NCBI GenBank assembly: GCA_963747315.1
Contig: CAVVEQ010000006.1
Span: forward strand, 186,001 to 250,000
Reading direction: 5' to 3'
DNA length: 64,000 bases
Source: CAVVEQ01 sp963747315
GTDB lineage: Bacteria; Chloroflexota; Anaerolineae; Anaerolineales; Anaerolineaceae
Shown here: positions 1 through 10,685 of the stretch, piece after piece
Layout of the letters: each line of letters starts with the position of its first letter
Position numbering within the stretch: position 1 is the first letter of the stretch
Program-made: the position numbers and the translations under genes
Notes under the pieces: generated by a model
The model's input: only the letters and a program-made list of their open reading frames with translations
Told to the model about the DNA's origin: nothing
Database searches by the model: none

Positions 1-610
1 TGCTGATCCATAACTGGTATTTCACTCCGTTCGTCACCGAATTCCAATTGAGTGTAGGGGTAGTATCGTTCGTGATGAGCCCCGAGGCCGGTGATGTCAA
101 CGCTGGAGCCACGGGTAAAGCCGGGGTGACCGTGAACAAGTAAGCAGGGGTCCAGTTCCCCCACCCGCCAGCAGTCCTCACCAGCATGCGCCAGTAGTAT
201 TTCCCGTACCCAAGGGCAGTTATCGGGGTATAGCTGGTTGAAACTGGACGGTTCAGATCAATTGCGGTTGAATCAAACAAACTGGAATCATCCACCTGGA
301 TCCTGTATTCCAGTGCCCCAGAAGCAGCTCCCCAGGTGAACGCTGGTTTGGTGTTGGTCGTATAAGATCCATTCGCCGGTGTCTTGAGGATGTTAACCAC
401 GAACGGTCTTGATGCTGACCATCCGGATGGATTCCCAGCTGCATCAATTGCCCGTGCCCGCCAATATGCGGTACCAAACGGAAGGGCTTGACCAGCAGTA
501 AGAGTGTAGGATGTGGTTGTTTTTGTTACATCCACAAGGGGTGTGGTAAAGTCGTCAGCAATATTCACCTGGAACTGGTAATACTTGGCTCCTGAAACAG
601 TGCTAACTAT
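1..610. repeat. Direct repeat copy A (Fn3-like module pair)
   Basis: Nearly identical to 853-1463, with offset 852 bp. The differences I see are one substitution (CCAATTGAG versus CCAGTTGAG near 47/899) and one extra T in the second copy near 1245. The copy starts at the window edge, so it may extend further left. It encodes about 200 residues of Fn3-like repeats in the large secreted protein. Confidence 0.9.
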
Positions 611-3600
611 TAGTTTAGGAATCGTGGTATTCACCGTACCGCCGTTTGATGGTAGTTGAAGGCTGGGTAATGCTGGTGGGGCTGTATCCACAGTGAATGA
701 CCGGTAGGTCGACCAGGCACCAGGTATATCTAAATAGTTGATCGCCCTCACCTTCCAGTAATGTAACCCGTCGGGGAGAAGTTCCGCAGTGTAGGTTAGC
801 ACACCCGGGTCAAGCGTTACGTTTTGTTCCAGGGTGCTGAACGAGCTTGTCTTGCTGATCCATAACTGGTATTTCACTCCGTTCGTCACCGAATTCCAGT
901 TGAGTGTAGGGGTAGTATCGTTCGTGATGAGCCCCGAGGCCGGTGATGTCAACGCTGGAGCCACGGGTAAAGCCGGGGTGACCGTGAACAAGTAAGCAGG
1001 GGTCCAGTTCCCCCACCCGCCAGCAGTCCTCACCAGCATGCGCCAGTAGTATTTCCCGTACCCAAGGGCAGTTATCGGGGTATAGCTGGTTGAAACTGGA
1101 CGGTTCAGATCAATTGCGGTTGAATCAAACAAACTGGAATCATCCACCTGGATCCTGTATTCCAGTGCCCCAGAAGCAGCTCCCCAGGTGAACGCTGGTT
1201 TGGTGTTGGTCGTATAAGATCCATTCGCCGGTGTCTTGAGGATGTTTAACCACGAACGGTCTTGATGCTGACCATCCGGATGGATTCCCAGCTGCATCAA
1301 TTGCCCGTGCCCGCCAATATGCGGTACCAAACGGAAGGGCTTGACCAGCAGTAAGAGTGTAGGATGTGGTTGTTTTTGTTACATCCACAAGGGGTGTGGT
1401 AAAGTCGTCAGCAATATTCACCTGGAACTGGTAATACTTGGCTCCTGAAACAGTGCTAACTATAAAAGTAGGGGTGGCTGTCAGAACAACTGCATTATTC
1501 GTCGGTGCATTCATGTTCGGGATCGTAGGACTGGTGGTATCTACGGTGATATACCTGCTCAATGACCATTTTCCTGGAACATTCAGCGGGTTGAATGCCC
1601 TTACCCTCCAGTAGTATTTGCCGTCTGGCAAATCGTTGGTGAGATAACTCATGCTCAGGTCCGTGGGATGCAGCGGAGTAAGTCCGTTTATGTTTCTTTC
1701 CACAGAAGAAAAGGTTGAGCTCTTACTGATCATCAGTTCATATTTGGCACCACCATGCACAGTAGCCCACCCAAAAGTAATGTCATTCTCTTTGGTGAGC
1801 AACCCGCTCGCTGGGGTACTCAACACCGGAGGATCCAATTCCGGCGATGGAATGATGAAGGACCAGGTCGAAGACCACGCTCCATTGCTCGTCCCCGTTA
1901 TCGGTCGATAGCGCCAGTAGAGGTAACTCCAAGTCGGAAGGTTTTCAACAACTTCGTAACTTGATGTTTGTGTGACCTTGTCGATAATGTTCGTTTGGAA
2001 ATTGTTGTATACGGATACCTGAATTTGGTATTCATCTGCCCCAGGAAATTCTGACCACTGGAAGGTTGGTTTCAAATTATAGACATTTGAATAATCCGAT
2101 GGTTTCCTGAAGAAATAATCCTGATCAACCAAATCTCCCAACACCCCTGTGTATGCCCGGCTTTCCGGCAGGAAGGAGTAACCTTCTTTGGACGGTGTAA
2201 CCGTTCCAGACCAATCGTATGGCACAGAGAACGAGTAATTTCCTTCACTGTCCGACATGACGGTTTTAGGTGTGCCGTCCATATAGCCTAACTCTACCTC
2301 ACCCACCCCGGTGTTGCCTGAAATGGTGGATTTATAATTTTCTGAACCGGAAATTTTAAAAACTTCTGTGGTTGAAGAAGAGCTTATAGGATATCCACCA
2401 GTGACAAGTACTTGACCATTGCGTAGCAACGTAGCTTTCTGTAATTCCCTATCGTAATTCATCGATTCAGTGGAAACCCATAGTCCGGTGGTTGGGTTAT
2501 ATAATTCTGCACTGGTTGTGCCTTGGGGTCCGGAAAACACATCGCCTCCCGCCACAAGCACTTTGCCATCGGGAAGCAAAGAACTAACCCCATTTCTCCT
2601 GATAACACTCATCGAATCGGTTGCGGTCCATGAATTCGTTATCGGGTCATACAATTCCGTGCTACCAGTTTCTATCGCACCTGCAACCAATACCTTACCG
2701 TTTCGAAGGAGTGTAGCGGTGTGAAAACAATGAGCAGTATTCATTGGATCGGTGGAAGACCAAGTGCCCGTAGACGGATCATACAATTCTGCGCTCGACA
2801 GGAAATCATCCGCCAAATAACCCTTTACACCTCCCGCTACCAGCACTTTTCCATCGGGAAGAATTGTGGCGGTATGTACAAACCTTGCAGTGCTCATAGA
2901 TCCTGTGTTGGTCCACAAGCCTGAATTCGGGTCAAACAATTCAGCACTGCTATGCGCAACATTTCCATCAGTTCCACCCTCAATAAGGACGCTGCCATTT
3001 TGGAGGAGATTGGCTTTGTGAGTGTATCTTGCGGTATTCATTGAACCTGTGGGCGTCCAAATCCCTGTCGCTGGGTCATATAATTCTGCAGTGGCAGTCG
3101 CCGCGCTGTTCAATCCACCCACAACCAGCACTTTACCATTTGGTAATAGCGTGGCTGAGTGATCATACCTTGCGATATTCATTGAACCAGTTGTAGTCCA
3201 TAACCCCGTAGTTGGATCAAATAATTCTGCGGTGACGGTAGGTCCACCTGAACTAGTTCCTCCAGCAACCAAGACTTTTCCATCGGTCAGGAGTGTTGCA
3301 GTATGCGTCCACCGGGGATGATTCATCGAACTGGTGATTATCCATTCCTCGCTCTTCGTAACATCCTGTGTCCTTAATGAGGATGTACTTGCTGCATATG
3401 TAAGATCACCCAGAAAGTTGGCAGTAATAGGGTGCGATCCTATTGTCAGCTGGTTCGCTGAGGTTTGATAGGTTGCTGTGCCGGAACTGTCTGTTAATCC
3501 TGACCCGATAATACCAACCCCGTCTTGGAAATTTACCGTACTACCAAGAGTTGGAACTGGGGAAACATGGGCAGTTAAGGTGACTCGCGTGCCATATTTC

Positions 3601-4469
3601 ACCGGACTCAGCTCATCTAAAGTTGTTGCGGTTGAAATTATTACAGGTTTGAGCGCAGCAACAACAACCCCCTTTGTCTGGGGCAGATCCCAAGTAAAAG
3701 TTTGAGTAGAGGTTGCTGCACTAGAATACGCCTTGTAACCTTGGTAGGAATAATCTCCATTTGTGGCTATTTGCGATAAGATCGTCTGGGTATACCCTGG
3801 TTCTGTCAATGTTCCGGCAGTGTTACCATCGACTGCCAAAGTGAAAACCACCATACCGCCTGCTGCGACAGATAGATCACTCCAACCTATTGAAGTTGTA
3901 CCACTGGTATAGTTATTTCTGGTGTCAGTAAAAAAAGGTGGTGGGTGAGACCCGCTTTGATCAACCCCTGTATAAGTAGAAACGTAAACATTAATTCCAT
4001 TTACGACACCAGCCCCTTCTGGCATACCTTCAACTATGACTTGGAGGTTATTATTTCCAGCGGAAGCAATATCAGGTTCGTAGAGACAGAACAACCAAGA
4101 AGACCTCTTTTCGATACGGTCCGAAGAGGGGTGATTGGTAATAGCGGCTAAATATGTATAACGATCACTTCCTTGGCCATAAATAGCAGAAACTGAAATA
4201 CCGGGGGAGGGGATGGTTGAGTTAGTACTAAAGTCCACTGCAACCATCATAAAGCGGTTTGAGCCAGGGGAAACAGAGTAAGTGGTATTTATTGGAGATG
4301 TTGTGCCTGTGACAGTTGGTGAATCAGGCCAAGGCTGTAAAACCTGGACGCCACCTGCAGCCGTAACAGACGGAATCGGTATGGTAGTAAAAAGTATCGC
4401 AAAAACAATGAAGATTGGTATGGCTCGAGCCCAAAATTCTTGGTTAGATGACGCGATCATTAATTTCAT
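1..4469 (-). CDS. Secreted Kelch/Ig-like/Fn3-type multidomain protein (C-terminus beyond window, one frameshift)
   Basis: Begins with ATG at 4469 after an AAGGAG ribosome binding site. Residues 1-38 form a signal peptide (hydrophobic FIVFAILFTTIPIP, then SVTAA). Next come a beta-rich domain to about residue 275, a bacterial Ig-like domain (about 278-370, with GTRVTLTAHVSP and GSTVNFQDG), and about seven Kelch/galactose-oxidase-like repeats (about 380-700). The Kelch units alternate HTATLLxDGKVLVAGG with AELxDPxTGxW. A carboxypeptidase-regulatory-like fold (about 730-800) and several fibronectin-III-like units (FxWxxVxGAKYELxIS, YWRVRA) follow. The continuous frame stops at 1140 because of one extra T near 1245: the same segment at about 393 lacks it and stays open, so the protein continues to base 1 and beyond. 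Likely a cell-surface or secreted beta-propeller adhesin or carbohydrate-binding protein; the ligand is unknown. Confidence 0.8.
853..1463. repeat. Direct repeat copy B (Fn3-like module pair)
   Basis: Second copy of the 610-bp repeat. It diverges abruptly from copy A after TGCTAACTAT (610 versus 1463). The following 240 bp in each copy are homologous at protein level (PSLQLP... versus PNMNAP...) but clearly diverged at DNA level. This pattern fits recent duplication or gene conversion of part of an older repeat. Confidence 0.9.
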
Positions 4470-4764
4470 GAGTCTCCTTGAGATTTCTTTTGAAAAGAAT
4501 AAATATATAAATAATTCCCTATAAAAGACCCCACTCTTGTTACTTACATTTTTTTCATGTCACGATAATTGTATGACACAAATGAATCTTTACACCTTAC
4601 AGGTTCTTTTCAGGTTCTACCCAACCAATGTGGATATGAATAATTTCTAGGTTCTCGAGTAAACCAAAAGAATAAGGAATATTTATTATCGGTCAGTTCT
4701 TCGAAAATTCAAATCGAATTATTCGAAAGAATTATTTTTAATAAACGAGATATCAATTAATAGC
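4470..4764. other. AT-rich intergenic region, no gene seen
   Basis: About 295 bp between the secreted-protein start and the bidirectional hairpin. It is much more AT-rich than its surroundings, with runs such as AATAAATATATAAATAATT. It probably contains the promoter of the minus-strand secreted protein, but several AT-rich -10-like words make a single choice arbitrary. No credible ORF or RNA gene was recognised. Confidence 0.5.
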
Positions 4765-4800
4765 AAAAAAAGACACCTGTTTTCACAAGTGTCTTTTTTT
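4765..4800 (-). terminator. Bidirectional intrinsic terminator
   Basis: A7-GACACCTGT, TTTC loop, ACAAGTGTC-T7: a hairpin flanked by A and T tracts on both sides. It lies 22 bp downstream of the stop of the small zinc-ribbon gene on the minus strand, which it should terminate. Confidence 0.85.
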
Positions 4801-4821
4801 GTTCCTGAAACGATCCGGGGA

Positions 4822-4974
4822 TTATTTTTTCGTGCCCAGGATCTTATACATCCCGGTCCCGCAAACGGTGCATTTCCCCTTCATCGCCTTGCGGCCGTTC
4901 TTCATCGTCACTTCCGCAGTGTCCTTCATGTCGCGTTTTTCCTTGCATTTCATGCAATAACCTTGTTCAGCCAT
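4822..4974 (-). CDS. Small zinc-ribbon protein (DUF5679-like)
   Basis: A 50-residue protein, MAEQGYCMKCKEKRDMKD... to ...CTVCGTGMYKILGTKK. Two CxxC pairs (CMKC and CTVC) separated by a Lys-rich stretch with AMKGKC predict one zinc ribbon. The start follows AAAGGAGATACGG, a strong ribosome binding site. A consensus-like promoter lies upstream (5023-5050) and a terminator downstream (4765-4800), so it is a monocistronic unit. Proteins of this type (DUF5679) are common in Chloroflexota and Actinobacteria; the function is unknown, and nucleic-acid or protein binding is only an inference from the fold. Confidence 0.85.
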   Translation of the reverse strand: MAEQGYCMKCKEKRDMKDTAEVTMKNGRKAMKGKCTVCGTGMYKILGTKK

Positions 4975-5022
4975 CCGTATCTCCTTTCTCAGATTGCGAG
5001 GGAACTTGGTGCTACAAGTTCA

Positions 5023-5050
5023 ATTATAGTCAATTTGGATGAAGTTACAA
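5023..5050 (-). promoter_or_regulatory. Promoter of the small zinc-ribbon gene
   Basis: On the minus strand, TTGTAA (5050-5045), a 16-bp spacer and TATAAT (5028-5023), followed by a leader of about 40 nt with a good ribosome binding site. Matches sigma-70 consensus; not tested. Confidence 0.6.
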
Positions 5051-5095
5051 CAAGGAATCCGTATTCAAATCCGGTAGGTCTCTTTTCCATTCGCC

Positions 5096-5124
5096 TTGAT
5101 TTTCGACTCCAATAGATTGATAAT
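5096..5124 (+). promoter_or_regulatory. Promoter of formate-tetrahydrofolate ligase gene
   Basis: TTGATT at 5096-5101, 17-bp spacer and GATAAT at 5119-5124. This gives a leader of about 27 nt before the AAGGAG-preceded ATG at 5158. Confidence 0.55.
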
Positions 5125-5157
5125 CAGGATGTAATCATCCCTCCCAAGGAGCAATAC

Positions 5158-7067
<1,910 letters not shown>

Positions 7068-7074
7068 ATCCATC

Positions 7075-7104
7075 GGTCCCGGGGGAATCCCTCCGGGACC
7101 TTTT
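7075..7104 (+). terminator. Intrinsic terminator after fhs
   Basis: GGTCCC-GGGGGAATCCCTCC-GGGACC followed by TTTT, starting 7 bp after the fhs stop. Stable stem but a short T tract. Confidence 0.65.
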
Positions 7105-7121
7105 CTGAAAGGGTTGAGTTG

Positions 7122-7696
7122 ATGGAAACAAGCAAACTAACAATGGAGGACCGCATCTTTTTACTGGAACTAGCCCGGGAATCCATCACGCGCGCGGTAG
7201 CGAATAAACCACTGCCGGATCTCAACCTGGCACAGCTTTCCACCGGATCTTCAGAGAGCCGGGGCTTCATTCGTGACCCTGACGATCAACGGCAGACTGC
7301 GGGGCTGCATCGGCGCGCTGGAAGCCTACCAGCCCCTGGCTGAAGATGTTCGCGAGCACGCTGTCGCTGCCGCCCTCGAGGATTACCGCTTTCCTCCTGT
7401 TGAGCCGGGTGAAGTTGCAGAATCTCCGGATCGAGATCTCGCGCTTAACCCCCGCCCGCCCGCTTGATTACGAAAACGCGGAGGACCTGCTGGCTAAACT
7501 CCGGCCGGGAGAGGATGGCGTCATTTTGCGGGATGGAGTTCGACGGGCGACCTTCCTACCCCAGGTTTGGGAGCAGGTTCCGGAAAAGGAGGAATTCCTT
7601 TCCCACCTTTGCATGAAGATGGGAGCATCCGCTGATCTATGGCGAACGAAAAAACTGGGGGTTCTGGTTTACCAGGTGGAAGAATTCCACGAATAA
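7122..7696 (+). CDS. AMMECR1 domain protein (AmmeMemoRadiSam system protein A-like; two frameshifts)
   Basis: About 190 residues. The family signature is visible as LTINGRLRGCIGALEAYQPL (second frame), preceded by LARESITRAV and followed by AAALEDYRFPPV and, in a third frame, RIEISRLTPARPL, GEDGVILRDG, RATFLPQVWEQVPEKEEFLSHLCMKMG. The frame shifts near 7268 and 7410. The family is often encoded with Memo and a radical SAM protein, but neither is seen here. Biochemical role unsettled. ATG at 7122 is preceded by AAAGGGTTG; an in-frame TTG lies one codon earlier. The stop is 1 bp from the stop of the converging cyclic-di-AMP receptor gene. Confidence 0.85.
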
Positions 7697-7697
7697 G

Positions 7698-7961
7698 TTA
7701 AAAATGGATCGAATCTTCGATCTTCATCACAAATATTTTTACGGTCTTTTTACCGGGCGTGATCCCGGCGCATGCGCTGCGCAGCGTTGAAAGCGCGGTT
7801 TCCAGCTGCGCATCTTCCACACCGGTGATCAGGGTGGTTATTCCTTGCTTCAGGAAACCTCCGGTGGAAGCTATGGTGGTTACGCGGAATCCTGCCGAGG
7901 TGAGCGCCCTGGTCGCGCTTTCCTCGGCTTTATCTCGCAGGATGGCAAGGACCAGCTTCAA
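7698..7961 (-). CDS. Cyclic-di-AMP receptor-like protein (DUF970/DarA family)
   Basis: 87 residues from a TTG start: MKLVLAILRDKAEESATRAL, then GFRVTTIASTGGFLKQGITTLITGVED, then a short C-terminal half. The STGGFLxxGxTTLL signature and the ferredoxin-like layout match PF06153, the DarA/PstA family that binds cyclic di-AMP in Firmicutes. The TTG is chosen because GAGGAGGTG sits at the right distance and it begins 2 bp after the upstream gene's stop; the longer in-frame reading overlaps that gene. It forms a pair with the next paralogue. Ligand binding is inferred from family membership. Confidence 0.85.
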   Translation of the reverse strand: MKLVLAILRDKAEESATRALTSAGFRVTTIASTGGFLKQGITTLITGVEDAQLETALSTLRSACAGITPGKKTVKIFVMKIEDSIHF

Positions 7962-7962
7962 C

Positions 7963-8310
7963 TTACACCTCCTCGAAGTGTTCCACCCGGAAGGTGAAGA
8001 CGATCGCCCCGCCAACGGTCACCGGGGTTGGGGTTGGCATCGGCAGAGGCGCGCTTTCCAGAGGTACGGCAATGTATTCCGTGCGTTCCCGGCAAACCGT
8101 GCGCAGTGCGTCCATGGCTTTGTCAACTTCAGCGTGCGGCAGGCCGATCAGCAGGGTGCAGTTGCGCTGCCCGAGGAAACCGCCAACGCTCGGCAGGCGG
8201 GTGACAGAGAAACCCTCCCCGCACAGCACCTCCTCGGCGCTCGATGCGTCCTGCGCCTGGACGATGGCCATCATCATCAAATCGATTTTGCCAGGTTTTT
8301 TCTCCGCCAT
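7963..8310 (-). CDS. Cyclic-di-AMP receptor-like protein (DUF970/DarA family), second paralogue
   Basis: 115 residues from ATG at 8310 (AGGAGG nine bases upstream): DLMMMAIVQAQDASSAEEVL, GFSVTRLPSVGGFLGQRNCTLLIGLP, then a longer loop with PLPMPTPTPVTVGG and IVFTFRVEHFEEV. Compared with its neighbour it keeps the insertion and final strand of full-length DarA-type proteins, while xTGGF is PSVGGF here. It starts 5 bp after the glycosidase-like gene ends and its stop is followed at once by the other paralogue, so the three are one operon. Confidence 0.85.
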   Translation of the reverse strand: MAEKKPGKIDLMMMAIVQAQDASSAEEVLCGEGFSVTRLPSVGGFLGQRNCTLLIGLPHAEVDKAMDALRTVCRERTEYIAVPLESAPLPMPTPTPVTVGGAIVFTFRVEHFEEV

Positions 8311-8314
8311 TTCT

Positions 8315-10608
8315 TCAATTCCTCCTGCTGGAATGCCCGAGAGAAATGGAAATCCTCTCCGGGCTGGTGAGCACCTTCGGTTCTTCCTGATCCAATAATA
8401 CAACACTTTTTTGTGCATGAAGCAAGATTCTTACATTCCGGTAACGCACCTCCACCAACCCTGGAAAGGAATTGAATCCGTTCAGAATCACCTCGCGAGG
8501 TGTGATCGCTTCCACACCGCAGATCTTTAGGAAAGTGGATACCGGGGCGGTATTTTCCAGTGAATTGGCAGCTGGAAGCATGCGATCCCTTAATCGTTCT
8601 GCTAATGCATCCAGAAGGCCTCGGAATATGCCGGCAGCAAGGTTGCGCTTCCCCTTTGCCAGCAATCCCTCAGCCAGGTAGGCACAGAACTGTATCGGAG
8701 CGGGTTGGTTGCTGCCCGGGAAAGCTCTCAACCCTTTTTCAAATAGAAATTTTCCGCTTAGCGTCTCTCGAAGAATGATCTCAGATATCTCAGAGGGAAC
8801 CTCGTTCGCCACAACTGGCAGGACGAGGCTGAAGTCCTGCCTCCCGGAGTCACAGGTTTCCAGCCGCAAGGTATCCCCTTCCGCTAATCCACGAATGATC
8901 ATCCGATCCAACCGGCTGAATATCCCCCGGGCAACGGCAACCGCGCCTCCAGGCCTCCAGGTAAAATCACGGCTTTTCAATTCTGTCGAGTATGGCTCGC
9001 CACGGAAATTTCCCCGCAGGGAAATCTGGAGATGCTTGCGCAATCCGCTTCCGCAATCCACCTTCAATACCAGGCGCACGGGATCCGTGAACTTCCGCTT
9101 CAGGGGATAATTCCCATCTTTATCCGCCTCGACCAGGATCTCGCTGCCAGATGTTTGGTGAGTCTCATGATCCCTATAACGAAATAGCCCTTCACTTTTA
9201 TCCCAGGATTGCAGCAAAGCGCCTGTCAGCCTGGTGGTGATCGCTTCCATCTCCGCAGGATCTGACCTTCCTATCCGAGCGTTGAGCATGCGGATAGCTT
9301 CCGCTTCCTTTAACAGCGTGGCGGCCAACCCCGGGGATTCCAGTTCCCCGATCCAGGGCAGATCCTCTTCCGCCCAGCCGCTCTGACCGTTCGCCCGCCA
9401 TTCTGGAAAACCGTCGTAATCCCGGTCAGCGGAGGGCAGAAACCAGCTCAGGAAGAACCGTTCGAGGGACGGCAGAATGGCAAGCCAGCCAATCGGTATC
9501 ATCCAGGTAAGGCTCCAGCGCAAGGGCGATTTGCGCTACCACAGGTTGGGCGTTTAGCTTCCCCGATCCCGCGCCAGTGCCGCAACTCCACGCCAGCCTG
9601 CCATCCTTTTGCTGGCGCTTCAGCAGGTTTTCCAGGAAACCGCGCACCAGATCCACGCCGCCGGGAAGCAGCAAACCTGCCATGTGAAGGCTATCCCAGG
9701 CTGTTTGCCCGCTCCGCGCGTTTCCTAGGAACCTGTTGCTTCCCCTTCCCTCGAACCCATCCTGCGGCGTACGTGTCCGCAGGAATCCAGGCAGACTATT
9801 TTCTATCGGAAAAACCAGGCTGAATCCTGTTTTTTGAGAGGCATGCAGAACTGCGTCCCAATCCTCTCTGGTGGTATAAATTTCCACCCACCTGCTTTCA
9901 TTTACACTTTCGACACGGCTTATCTCCGCCTCCCAGCCACGAAATGCGTTATTCCGGGCGGCATGATACGATGCACTTTTTTCATCGTATGCCGCGGACG
10001 CCCAGGTGAAGAACTGGGTTTTGGCGCTTCGGGGGTTTATCTGCAGCGAAAGCCCGGGGTATACGGAAGCTTCCCATCCCGCACCCGCCGCTGATAAAAC
10101 AAACCATTTCCGCCCCCGCGCATCTTCCCGTCAGGACCGTGTTGAGATCGACGGTCTCCGGCATCATCGCATCTCCCTCTCCCACCGGAGTGAGCTGCCC
10201 CACCCAATCCACTTCCAGCTTTCCAACTCCCGGGTCGCGATTGAGGATCGCAATTCTCCCAGCCAGGATCCGGGAACCCGGGATCCAATACTCCAATACC
10301 ACGTCCACACCTTCCAGGGGTGAAAAAATAATTTCCAGGTAGTTGGCAAGCATGCGCTTGATTACGGGGGGGGAATGGAAATCGCGCGGATCGATCACCA
10401 TTTCATTCCCGCGCATAAAAACCGGAAAATAGCGCGCTTCCGCTGCCCGCATTCCAAACTGGCTTCGGATGGCGAACGCCGGCGGCTCGCCGCTACCGGG
10501 GGCTATCTCCCAAACCTGGTCATCAAGCGGGTCCACCGTGCCGGCCACTGCATCAGCGCAAATGACTAGGTTCAGGGGATCATTCAAGGTAAGCTTCCAG
10601 GAACGCAC
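8315..10608 (-). CDS. Glycosidase-like protein, probable (alpha/alpha)6 barrel (two frameshifts)
   Basis: About 765 codons in three frame segments: 10608 to about 10115, about 10115 to about 9480, and about 9480 to 8315. The N-terminal part is beta-rich (FMRGNEMVIDPRDF). The middle has helical-barrel-type motifs (SGQTAWDSLHMAGLLLPGGVDL, RQQKDGRLAWSCGTG). The third segment has SADRDYDGFPEWRA, reminiscent of the D-D-G-x-P-x-W motif of glucoamylase/GH63-like enzymes. I infer a glycoside-hydrolase or related sugar-processing role, but the family and catalytic acids are not certain. GTG at 10608 is chosen because a consensus promoter ends 6 bp before it. Confidence 0.6.
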
Positions 10609-10614
10609 GGATTG

Positions 10615-10643
10615 ATTCTAACGGGAAGGGTCAGCCGGGTCAA
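10615..10643 (-). promoter_or_regulatory. Consensus promoter giving a probable leaderless mRNA
   Basis: Minus strand: TTGACC (10643-10638), exactly 17 bp, TAGAAT (10620-10615), then six bases and the GTG start of the glycosidase-like gene at 10608. The expected transcription start coincides with the start codon, and no Shine-Dalgarno sequence is present. Confidence 0.75.
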
Positions 10644-10685
10644 TTAGGGTAAAATTGCCCCGAATGGGAGTTAACCAGCAAATCC

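Noticed and set aside
253..1016. Short ORFs inside the duplicated segment
   Set aside because: They are out-of-frame readings of the secreted-protein gene; the continuous frame here belongs to its C-terminal modules.
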